A stretch of 10,937 bases of DNA, from positions 1-10,937 of the forward strand of contig JABBNV010000001.1 in NCBI GenBank assembly GCA_019352125.1, given 5' to 3'. The translations under genes were made by a program, and so were the position numbers. Below, piece by piece: positions 1 through 6,980 of the stretch. The notes beneath the pieces were generated by a model. That model searched no databases and was not told the origin of the DNA. It worked only from the letters and a program-made list of their open reading frames with translations. Each line of letters opens with the position of its first letter. Position 1 is the stretch's first letter. This DNA comes from Acidobacteriota bacterium (GTDB taxonomy: Bacteria > Actinomycetota > Actinomycetes > Actinomycetales > Micrococcaceae).

Positions 1-37
1 AACGTCCACGCAGATTTCCGCAGAGGGCACCGGCAGT

Positions 38-1429
38 GTGGCCAGGACCAAGGCCCGTTTGGTCTTGGTGGGCACTGGATCCCGTGCCGAAATGTACATT
101 CGGGCCATAGTGGGTGCGCACGCTAGTGTGGCCGAGCTGGTGGCCATCAGTGACGCCAATCCCGGGCGTGTAGAGCACTACCGCAGGCTAGCAGAGGATT
201 TGAGTGCTGCGGGCCATCCCGGCGAAGTTCAGCTGGACACCTTTGAGCCGGCCCAGCTGACCGAATACATTCACGGCCATGGGATCGATCGGGTAGTCAT
301 CACCACACCCGATTACACCCATGCAGACTACATCGTTGAGGCCCTGCGGGCAGGTGCCGACGTCATCGTTGAAAAGCCTCTGACCATTGATGTGGAAGGC
401 TGCCGCCGCATCAACGCGGCTATCGAGGAGACCGGGCGCAACGTCGTCGTCACCTTCAACTACCGCTATTCGCCTCGCAACAGTGCCCTGAAAGAGATTA
501 TCCAAAGTGGCGTGATCGGGCGCGTTACGAGCCTCGACTTCAGCTGGATGCTGGATACGGTGCACGGTGCTGACTACTTCCGCCGCTGGCACCGGGAGAA
601 GAAGAACTCAGGTGGACTGCTCATCCACAAGGCCTCGCATCATTTTGACCTGGTTAACTGGTGGATCGATGATTCTCCCGCCCGCGTCTATGCTTCCGGC
701 GGCCTTCGTTTCTATGGGGCCGAGAACGCCAACGCCCGCGGGTTGGGCGAGCGCCCGGCCCGAGGCACCGTGGACCGTGAGGTGCGCGATCCGTTTGCTT
801 TGGACATGCGCGAAGACGACAAGCTGCGCGCTTTGTACCTGGATAACGAGAAGTTTGACGGATATCTCCGTGACCAGGATGTGTTCTCCCGCGGCATCAC
901 CATCGAGGACAACTTGGCCTTGACCGTGGATTACGACGGGGGACCCACCCTGAGTTATTCCCTCAACGCGCATAGCCCCTGGGAGGGCTACCGCGTCAGT
1001 GTTAACGGCACCGAAGGCAGGGCCGAGTTAGAGGTGGTGGAGCGCGCGGCCGTATTCAACAGTGCAGACTCCGGGACCGTAGTGGACCCCAGTGCCACTC
1101 CTATCGAGGAGGATGACGTGGTCCGCCGCAACGGTGAACGTCTAGTGGTCCAGCGCCATTGGGAAGCGGCCTACGAAGTGCCCATTCTCAATGGCGAAGG
1201 CGGACACGGCGGTGGTGACACTCTGCTGCTCTCCGATCTGTTCAATGGGCCAGGTGAGGACCCGCTGGGCCGCCCGTCCGGTTTCTTGGACGGCTTGCGA
1301 GCCGTTGCCGTGGGTATTGCGGGCAACGAGTCCCTGGCCACCGGGCTGCCTATTCGAGTTCCGGATCTGGGCCTCGGGGCCGACCTTGCCAAGGCTCCGC
1401 GAGGAAATATGGGAGAGACTCAGCGGTGA
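38..1429 (+). CDS. Gfo/Idh/MocA-family oxidoreductase
   Basis: Predicted cytosolic NAD(P)-dependent sugar or glycoside dehydrogenase of 463 residues; the substrate cannot be read from the sequence. The N-terminal Rossmann fold carries VGTGSRAEMY (residues 11-20) and the family EKP motif with the usual catalytic Lys at 112-114. The active-site helix region reads GGLLIHKASHHFDLVNWW (192-209). It is roughly 70-120 residues longer than a typical family member, the extra length lying in the C-terminal half. The GTG start at 38 has a GAGGG 10 bases upstream, but the frame stays open to the window edge, so the true start may lie further left. The last codons overlap the next gene by 4 bp (GTGA), implying translational coupling. 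As first visible gene of a sugar-acid operon it may oxidise the incoming sugar or uronide. Family is certain, function is inference. Confidence 0.9.
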   Translation: MARTKARLVLVGTGSRAEMYIRAIVGAHASVAELVAISDANPGRVEHYRRLAEDLSAAGHPGEVQLDTFEPAQLTEYIHGHGIDRVVITTPDYTHADYIVEALRAGADVIVEKPLTIDVEGCRRINAAIEETGRNVVVTFNYRYSPRNSALKEIIQSGVIGRVTSLDFSWMLDTVHGADYFRRWHREKKNSGGLLIHKASHHFDLVNWWIDDSPARVYASGGLRFYGAENANARGLGERPARGTVDREVRDPFALDMREDDKLRALYLDNEKFDGYLRDQDVFSRGITIEDNLALTVDYDGGPTLSYSLNAHSPWEGYRVSVNGTEGRAELEVVERAAVFNSADSGTVVDPSATPIEEDDVVRRNGERLVVQRHWEAAYEVPILNGEGGHGGGDTLLLSDLFNGPGEDPLGRPSGFLDGLRAVAVGIAGNESLATGLPIRVPDLGLGADLAKAPRGNMGETQR

Positions 1430-2361
1430 CGAAAGTACTCATCACGGGAGGATCCGGCCGGCTGGGCCGCAGCGTGGTGGCGGGTTTTGCTGCGGCCGGG
1501 CACAGTGTTGTTTCGCTGGACAAGGATTCCCTGCCTGCGGAGCCCGTTTTTGATGGCGTGTTTCAGGAACCGGTGGACCTTCTTGACGCTGCAGCGGTGG
1601 CGTCAGCCATGCGTCGTCACGCCCCGGACGCAGTCATCCATTTGGCGGCCATTGCTGTGCCCTTCAGTGCTCCGGAGGATGTGATTCTCAAGACGAACAT
1701 CATGCTGGCGTTTAACGTGATCAACGCTGCAACTGAACAGGGCGTTGGGCGCATTGTGACGGCGTCCAGCCCAACCGTGCTGGGTTACGGCAACCCTGCG
1801 GGCTGGCTGCCTGAGACTTTCCCCTTGGATGAGCGCACCGTGCCAAAGCCATGGAATGCTTATGCGCTCTCCAAACTGGTGGCGGAGCAGGTCATGCGGA
1901 TGTTTGCCACTGCGCGGGGGGACGCGATTCGCTATGCGGCGTTTAGGCCCTGCTACGTCATCTCCCCGGAGGAATGGGAAGGGGCACCCACGCAGCAGGG
2001 ACACACCGTAGCTGAGCGTCTGGTGGATCCGGCTCTGTCTGCGCCGGCCCTGTTCAACTATGTGGACGCCCGCGATGTGGCCGATTTCCTAGCGGTTCTC
2101 TTGGAAAAGATGGACGGCATAGAGAACGCCCAGACGTTTTTTGTGGGGGCAGCGGACGCGCTCGCCGTCGAATCGCTGAATACGCTGATGCCGGAGTTCC
2201 TACCCAGAAGTGAGGGGCTCGCCGCCGCCCTGACCGGGACCAGCCCGGCCTTCTCTATTGGCAAGGCACGCCAAGTACTGGGCTGGACGCCGAAACGCAG
2301 CTGGCGCACAGAGCTCACGGACACACGCAGCGCGGGCATTCTCGCCGCAGACGCACTCTAG
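1426..2361 (+). CDS. Extended SDR: NAD-dependent epimerase/dehydratase family (candidate uronate or aldose dehydrogenase)
   Basis: Short-chain dehydrogenase/reductase of the extended type, 311 residues. The N-terminus has the dinucleotide-binding TGGSGRLG (7-14, GxxGxxG). The catalytic YxxxK is YALSK (146-150), and the upstream catalytic Ser sits in VTASSPTVLGYG (111-122). The GTG start lies in a GTGA overlap with the preceding stop and is preceded by GGGAGAG, so both coupling and a ribosome site support it. Bacterial uronate dehydrogenases belong to this superfamily but are shorter (about 265 residues). Its position just before a KdgD / sugar-acid dehydratase / semialdehyde dehydrogenase set makes oxidation of a uronic acid or aldose the best guess; a sugar epimerase remains possible. 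The family call is strong, the substrate is inferred from context only. Confidence 0.88.
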   Translation: MTKVLITGGSGRLGRSVVAGFAAAGHSVVSLDKDSLPAEPVFDGVFQEPVDLLDAAAVASAMRRHAPDAVIHLAAIAVPFSAPEDVILKTNIMLAFNVINAATEQGVGRIVTASSPTVLGYGNPAGWLPETFPLDERTVPKPWNAYALSKLVAEQVMRMFATARGDAIRYAAFRPCYVISPEEWEGAPTQQGHTVAERLVDPALSAPALFNYVDARDVADFLAVLLEKMDGIENAQTFFVGAADALAVESLNTLMPEFLPRSEGLAAALTGTSPAFSIGKARQVLGWTPKRSWRTELTDTRSAGILAADAL

Positions 2362-2371
2362 GAGAACCACC

Positions 2372-3283
2372 ATGAAATTTGAAGGCGTTCTATTCTTTCC
2401 CGTCACCCCGTTCACGGAAGACGGCAAGATTGATGTTGCGGTGCTCAAGGAGCACATTGCCTCCCGTCTGCCCTTTGGCCCAGGCGGAGTCTTCCCTGCG
2501 TGCGGAACTGGCGAATTCCATGCCCTGAGCGTGAGTGAGATTGCCACCGTGGTACGCGCCGCCGTGGAAGTGGTGGACGGATCGGTTCCCGTGATTGCTG
2601 GCGCGGGTGGTCAGTTGGGCCATGCGCTTGAAGCCGCTCGTGCAGCGGAGGAAGCCGGGGCAGATGGTTTGCTGGTGCTGCCGCCGTACTTGGTGGGGGC
2701 CCCAGTGGCTGGGCTGATTGCCTACATCGAGGCGATTGCTGGCGCCACTTCGTTGCCGGTGATCGTATACCACCGAGGCAATGCCCGGTTCACGGCCGCA
2801 GCTATGGTGCAACTCGCGGCCAATCCGAAGGTCATTGGCTTCAAGGACGGGCTTGGCGACGTTGGCCTGGCGCAGGAAATTGTCTCCGCCGTTCGCGCTA
2901 CGGGCCGCGAGGACTTCCAGTTTTTCAATGGTCTGCTGACTGCAGAGCTCACTCAGGGTGCATACCGGGGACTCGGAATGCCGCTGTACTCCTCCGCCGC
3001 GTTTGCCATGGCCCCAGAGATTGCCACCGCCTACTACCGCGCCTACATTGATGGCGATGAGACGCGCCGCGAGGAGCTTCTCACGGGCTTCTACGCACCG
3101 CTGGTCCGCCTGCGCGACGAGACTCCCGGCTTTGGCGTCTCGCTGATCAAGGCCGGGCTGCGTCAAGCTGGGGTTGCTGTCGGTTCTGTTCGCCCCCCGC
3201 TGATGGACCCGACACCTGATCAGGAGGAACGCCTGGCTGCCATCCTGGCCAAGGGACATGCGGTAGCGCAGGGTCAGGCGTGA
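2372..3283 (+). CDS. kdgD: 5-dehydro-4-deoxyglucarate dehydratase (DHDPS/NAL superfamily)
   Basis: Decarboxylating dehydratase that turns 5-keto-4-deoxy-D-glucarate into 2,5-dioxopentanoate (alpha-ketoglutarate semialdehyde), CO2 and water. The 303-residue length is normal for the family. It shows the class I aldolase-type TIM barrel landmarks: GTGEF (45-49), the conserved Tyr in VIVYHRGN (130-137, Y133) and the Schiff-base Lys in VIGFKDGLGD (154-163, K158). PPYLV (104-108) and KDGLGD are more typical of KdgD than of dihydrodipicolinate synthase. The frame is open upstream to 2258, but the ATG at 2372 is chosen because GGAG at 2361-2364, overlapping the preceding stop, gives 7-base spacing and the N-terminus MKFEGVLFFPVTPF matches the family start. 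The alternative, L-2-keto-3-deoxyarabonate dehydratase of the same fold, is less likely by motif; both give the same product type used by the downstream dehydrogenase. Confidence 0.93.
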   Translation: MKFEGVLFFPVTPFTEDGKIDVAVLKEHIASRLPFGPGGVFPACGTGEFHALSVSEIATVVRAAVEVVDGSVPVIAGAGGQLGHALEAARAAEEAGADGLLVLPPYLVGAPVAGLIAYIEAIAGATSLPVIVYHRGNARFTAAAMVQLAANPKVIGFKDGLGDVGLAQEIVSAVRATGREDFQFFNGLLTAELTQGAYRGLGMPLYSSAAFAMAPEIATAYYRAYIDGDETRREELLTGFYAPLVRLRDETPGFGVSLIKAGLRQAGVAVGSVRPPLMDPTPDQEERLAAILAKGHAVAQGQA

Positions 3284-3296
3284 GGTTTTTTGACCA

Positions 3297-4379
3297 ATGA
3301 GTGCCAAAATCACAGGGCTGCACACCCGCTTGCTGACGGTGCCGCTTCGGCGGAGTTGGGGTGCGGAGGCACCCGAGAATCACATCATCGCTACCACGGT
3401 AAAAACGGACGACGGCGGCACGGGTCACGGGTTTTCCTGGACACCGACCATTGGTCCTCAGGCCGTCAAGGCGCTGCTGGACAATGACATTGCCGCATTT
3501 GTTGTGGGACGGAGTGCGGACCCGGAACCGTTGTGGGATGCGCTGTGGATGCGCCTGCATGAGGCGGGTGGCGGGGGGCTGACCACCATCGCCATGGCCG
3601 GACTGGACCTGGCGCTGTGGGACTTGGCCGCCCGTAATGCTGGTATCTCGGTGCCAGGGCTGCTGGGCCAGCGCCGCGAGTCTGTCGAAGTGTACGGCTC
3701 CGGCGTGAACCTGCATTACACGCTCGAGGAACTTCTCGCGCAAGCGGAACGCTGGGTGGCTTCAGGGCACTCCGCCGTCAAGATCAAGGTGGGTAAGCCG
3801 GACATCGCGGAGGACGTTGAGCGGGTAGCCGCGGTCCGCAGCGTTATCGGCCCGGATCGGGCCCTGATGATTGACGCCAACCAGCGCTGGGATCTGCCCA
3901 CCTCCATCCGAGCTCTCGCCCGGCTGGAACAGTTCAACCTCCATTGGCTGGAAGAGCCAATCCGTGCCGATGACCTCTGGGCGTACCGACGGCTCGGCAA
4001 GCACTCGAGCGTACCCATCGCGTTGGGCGAGAATGTGCACACTATCCAGCGATTCCGTGACTTCATTGATGCGGAGGCCGTGGACATTATCCAACCCAAC
4101 ATTGTGAGGGTGGGCGGCATCACGCCCTTCCGCAGAATTGTGGAATTGGCCCGCACCCATAGCATTGCCGTGGCACCGCACCTATTGCCTGAACTTTCCG
4201 GACAGCTGGCTCTCACTATGGCCAGCCCTGTGGCCGTGGAGGACGTGGAAGACGCGTCTTTTGAGCAGCTGGGTATCCTGGCCGGACCCTCGCCCGTCAC
4301 TATCAGGAACAGCCTCCTGACAGGTACCGGCAGGCTAGGACTTGGCTTCGATTTTGTAGAGAGCGTCATTCCCCAATAG
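3297..4379 (+). CDS. Mandelate racemase/muconate lactonizing-type sugar-acid dehydratase (enolase superfamily)
   Basis: Predicted Mg-dependent acid-sugar dehydratase, 360 residues. After the N-terminal capping domain, the barrel shows the KxK pair K162/K164 (VKIKVG), metal ligands D193 (DANQRW), E219 (LEEPI) and E245 (GEN), and the general-base His H295 (APHLLPELSG), which places it in the mandelate racemase subgroup. The partner Asp that normally pairs with this His 27 residues upstream is Asn here (N268 in QPNIVRVGG). The ATG at 3297 follows KdgD by 13 bases; a GAGG overlapping the KdgD stop is the likely ribosome site, with slightly long 11-base spacing. Flanked by KdgD and a ketoglutarate-semialdehyde dehydrogenase, it most likely dehydrates an aldarate (galactarate, glucarate or related) to the KdgD substrate. 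Exact stereochemistry cannot be read. Confidence 0.9.
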   Translation: MSAKITGLHTRLLTVPLRRSWGAEAPENHIIATTVKTDDGGTGHGFSWTPTIGPQAVKALLDNDIAAFVVGRSADPEPLWDALWMRLHEAGGGGLTTIAMAGLDLALWDLAARNAGISVPGLLGQRRESVEVYGSGVNLHYTLEELLAQAERWVASGHSAVKIKVGKPDIAEDVERVAAVRSVIGPDRALMIDANQRWDLPTSIRALARLEQFNLHWLEEPIRADDLWAYRRLGKHSSVPIALGENVHTIQRFRDFIDAEAVDIIQPNIVRVGGITPFRRIVELARTHSIAVAPHLLPELSGQLALTMASPVAVEDVEDASFEQLGILAGPSPVTIRNSLLTGTGRLGLGFDFVESVIPQ

Positions 4380-4392
4380 AAGGATCTATTTC

Positions 4393-5844
4393 GTGCAGAC
4401 AGAAATGCAAGACCTCCAAACTTTGACGGCGGCAGCCAACGCGGCGGCCGGCCCGGCAGCTGCCGCCACGGACGCAGTGCGTGCATCATGGCTGGTTGCT
4501 GTGGCCGACGCGCTGGATGCAAACGCGGCTGAACTCGTGGCACTAGCCGATTCGGAAACTCGATTGGGCATCCCCCGGCTGACAGGCGAGGTGGCCCGCA
4601 CCACGGCCCAGCTGCGCTTGTTTGCCCGTGTTATCACCGAAGGCTCCTATTTGGAAGCCGTGATTGATCACGCGAACGCGGATGCCACCCCGCCGTCGCC
4701 AGACCTGCGCCGCATCCTGCGTCCCGTGGGCCCGGTTGCCGTGTTCTCCGCGTCGAACTTTCCCTTTGCGTTCTCCGTGGCGGGCGGGGACACCGCATCG
4801 GCGCTCGCCGTGGGGTGTCCCGTGATTGTTAAGGCGCATTCCGGCCACTTGGAACTTTCCAAACGGACGGCGGAGATAGTTTCCCAGGCCCTCTCAGTTG
4901 CCGGTGCTCCCGAGGGCCTGTTCGCGCTGGTGGTGGGCCGTGAAGCCGGAACCGCGCTGGTGCAGGATCCGCTGATCAAGGCGGTGGGCTTCACCGGCTC
5001 CATTCCCGGTGGCCGCGCTCTGTTTGATCTGGCCGTTTCCCGACCAGAGCCCATCCCGTTCTATGGCGAGCTAGGAAGCCTTAACCCCGTGGTCATCACG
5101 GCGGGCGCATTGGCTGCCCGCAGCAGTGACCTCGCCACCGGCCTGGCAGGCTCTTTTACAATGGGTGCTGGCCAATTCTGCACCAAACCAGGCCTCGTCT
5201 TTGTTCCCGCTGGCACCACTTTCGGCGCCGAACTGGCCACCGCGAGCGCAGACAAGGGAACCGCGCCGATGTTGACGGACCGCATCGCGGCCGCCTATCC
5301 AAAGGGCCTGGAAGGGCTCGCTGGCCAGCCCAACGTTAAGGTGCTCAGTGGCACCACGGCTCAGGACGCTGAAGCGGATGGCGCCTCCGCCGTCGTCTTC
5401 TCCACCACCGCGGCCAACGTCATCGAGCGTCCTGAGCAGCTGCTTGAGGAGTGCTTCGGACCCACCACGTTGCTCATTGAATACGGCTCCCAGCCGGAGC
5501 TGGCCGAAGCCTTGGCTCTGGTTCCAGGAAGCCTGACGGCTACTGTACACGCCGAGGATGGCGAGGATGTGGCGGCGTTGGTGGAACAACTGAGCGGCCT
5601 CGCCGGGCGTGTGTTGTTCGGTGGATGGCCCACCGGAGTGGCTGTGAACTGGGCACAGCAACACGGTGGCCCGTACCCGGCCACCACGTCTCTCTTTACC
5701 TCCGTGGGGGCGACGGCGGTCCGCCGCTTCCAGCGTCCCGTAGCATTCCAGGACGCGCCGGAATCTCTGTTGCCCGATGCCCTGCGCGAGGACAATCCGC
5801 TGGGCATTCCGCGCCGTGTGGACGGCGTGCTCCAGCTCGGCTGA
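4393..5844 (+). CDS. Alpha-ketoglutarate-semialdehyde (2,5-dioxopentanoate) dehydrogenase, aldehyde dehydrogenase superfamily
   Basis: NAD(P)-dependent oxidation of 2,5-dioxopentanoate to alpha-ketoglutarate, the last step of the non-phosphorylative aldarate pathway; cytosolic, 483 residues. Aldehyde dehydrogenase landmarks are present: oxyanion Asn N122 in FSASNFPFAFS (118-128), cofactor Lys K147, FTGS (200-203), general-base Glu E226 in GELGSLNP, and nucleophile Cys C263 in GAGQFCTKPG. The ASNFPFAFS and QFCTKPG wording is typical of the KGSADH type III group rather than of betaine or succinate-semialdehyde enzymes. The GTG start at 4393 is supported by an AAGGA box 8 bases upstream, right after the preceding stop; an ATG four codons later would be too far from it. 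It is the last gene of the rightward run and ends just before a large inverted repeat. Confidence 0.92.
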   Translation: MQTEMQDLQTLTAAANAAAGPAAAATDAVRASWLVAVADALDANAAELVALADSETRLGIPRLTGEVARTTAQLRLFARVITEGSYLEAVIDHANADATPPSPDLRRILRPVGPVAVFSASNFPFAFSVAGGDTASALAVGCPVIVKAHSGHLELSKRTAEIVSQALSVAGAPEGLFALVVGREAGTALVQDPLIKAVGFTGSIPGGRALFDLAVSRPEPIPFYGELGSLNPVVITAGALAARSSDLATGLAGSFTMGAGQFCTKPGLVFVPAGTTFGAELATASADKGTAPMLTDRIAAAYPKGLEGLAGQPNVKVLSGTTAQDAEADGASAVVFSTTAANVIERPEQLLEECFGPTTLLIEYGSQPELAEALALVPGSLTATVHAEDGEDVAALVEQLSGLAGRVLFGGWPTGVAVNWAQQHGGPYPATTSLFTSVGATAVRRFQRPVAFQDAPESLLPDALREDNPLGIPRRVDGVLQLG

Positions 5845-5858
5845 CCCGGTGACGGGCA

Positions 5859-5913
5859 CCAGCAGCCCGGTAACCGAGCTAGAGATTACAGCTGAAGAGT
5901 TACCGGGCGCTGG
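5859..5913. terminator. Inverted repeat between convergent operons, probable bidirectional terminator
   Basis: The arms CCAGCAGCCCGGTAAC (5859-5874) and GTTACCGGGCGCTGG (5899-5913) form a 15-bp stem with one bulged A. An inner AGCT/AGCT pairing (5877-5880 with 5890-5893) can extend the structure. It starts 14 bases after the aldehyde dehydrogenase stop and its right arm lies inside the last codons of the M24-like gene on the other strand. There is no U-tract on either side, so it would be an I-shaped terminator of the kind proposed for high-GC actinobacteria. The pairing is seen directly; termination activity is inferred. Confidence 0.55.
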
Positions 5914-6980
5914 ATACCGTTGACGGAGGTGGACGGCCAGCGGCTATCGACGCTCAACGGGCGAATGCCGTGGGAATCGAGCAGGACCGTGTCCTCAATC
6001 TTCACGCCGGGGCCGGAGGGGTTCCAGGTGAACGGCTGGTTGATAGCCACGGTATCCGTTACGGCATCGGCGGCGCGTGGGTCACGTCCCGCGTAACCTG
6101 CCGGCCCGCCCTGGTGGTGCAGCTGCCACTGCTTGGGTCCAAAGCCGTGAGTCACGTAGGAAGTACGGATTTCTGCCAGAATCTCGTTGATGGCTGCACC
6201 GGCAACAGTGGCGTTGAAAATGTCTGCTTCAACATTGGCAATGCGGGCTTCGGCGTCCAGCTCCGCCGGGGTCCCGTCGTCGAACCGCACCCAGCGGGTC
6301 ACATTGGCAATCATGCCGTTGCGCCGCGCGCACACCACGGCCATGGCGCGTCGGCCCAGCGCGGACTCTGTGGGCAAGGGATGACGGAACGTGGAGCGGG
6401 ACGCACCGTTGACCAGCAAAACAAGGGGATCAGCACCCGCGGCAACGATCCGTCCGGCCAGCGCGGCCGCGACTTCTCGTTCTGTGCTGTGCGGGGTTGC
6501 CGTGGACAATACCTCCGTCAGGATTCCGGCGGATTCCTCGCACAGCTGCGTAAAACGGGTCAGCTCCCCGGGCAGCAGGGACCGCCGAGCCAGACGGAGT
6601 GGGACTGCCAGCTCGGATTCAGAAGCAGGGGAGGCACCGGAACCGTACCAGCTGGCCACATCGGTCAGAGATTCGTGCCACGGGACCTCATGCAGGATGA
6701 CGCCGTCGGGAAGCTCTTCGGCAGTGAGCCTGGCGGCTTCATTGTTGAACGTGGCGACGTGGTCCCCGTCGGCCGTCACTAGGACGGCTGCGATCGGATC
6801 ACCCGCCAGACTGATGCCCATACGACCTCCGTCCAAGTACCAGCTGACGGCGGTATGGCTGGTCAGCAGCACCGAGTCGCGCCCCGCGGAATCCAGAATC
6901 TCCAGAACCCGGGAACGCTTGATGGTGCGGTCGGCTTCTGGCCGGCCTACAAGCTGGGGCGCAAGGTCAAGTGAAGTCAT
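5886..6980 (-). CDS. M24/creatinase-like protein with degenerate metal site
   Basis: A 364-residue protein with the pita-bread fold layout of M24 peptidases and creatinases: an N-terminal creatinase-like domain (about 20-150) and a C-terminal domain (about 155-350). Aligned to the five canonical M24 metal ligands (D, D, H, E, E), the first Asp is V215, the second is N226 (ANVTR where DITR is usual), the third is His in HHQGGPAGY (H288/H289), the fourth is Q315 (NQPFTWNP instead of EPG), and the fifth is E329 (VKIED). Dinuclear metallopeptidase activity is therefore unlikely; a creatinase-like metal-independent hydrolase or a binding role fits better. The ATG at 6980 overlaps the upstream stop as ATGA, favouring coupled translation; an in-frame ATG at 6995 would add five residues. 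The partner gene is the Gfo-DUF6807 fusion. Databases will probably label it aminopeptidase or Xaa-Pro dipeptidase. Confidence 0.85.
   Translation of the reverse strand: MTSLDLAPQLVGRPEADRTIKRSRVLEILDSAGRDSVLLTSHTAVSWYLDGGRMGISLAGDPIAAVLVTADGDHVATFNNEAARLTAEELPDGVILHEVPWHESLTDVASWYGSGASPASESELAVPLRLARRSLLPGELTRFTQLCEESAGILTEVLSTATPHSTEREVAAALAGRIVAAGADPLVLLVNGASRSTFRHPLPTESALGRRAMAVVCARRNGMIANVTRWVRFDDGTPAELDAEARIANVEADIFNATVAGAAINEILAEIRTSYVTHGFGPKQWQLHHQGGPAGYAGRDPRAADAVTDTVAINQPFTWNPSGPGVKIEDTVLLDSHGIRPLSVDSRWPSTSVNGIQRPVTLQL

Noticed and set aside
3286..3291. A run of six T after kdgD as an internal terminator
   Set aside because: No stem precedes it within a suitable distance and the next gene starts only 6 bases later in the same pathway.
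2390..3325. A 311-residue open frame antisense to kdgD and the junction to the next gene
   Set aside because: It mirrors a gene with clear family motifs, has no recognisable domain or ribosome site, and long antisense frames are expected in high-GC coding DNA.
5071..5859. A 262-residue open frame antisense to the aldehyde dehydrogenase
   Set aside because: Shadow of a gene with intact catalytic residues; its translation is rich in Arg, Gly and His with no family pattern.
5970..6782. A 270-residue plus-strand open frame opposite the M24-like gene
   Set aside because: The minus-strand frame has a continuous recognisable family pattern; this one has none.
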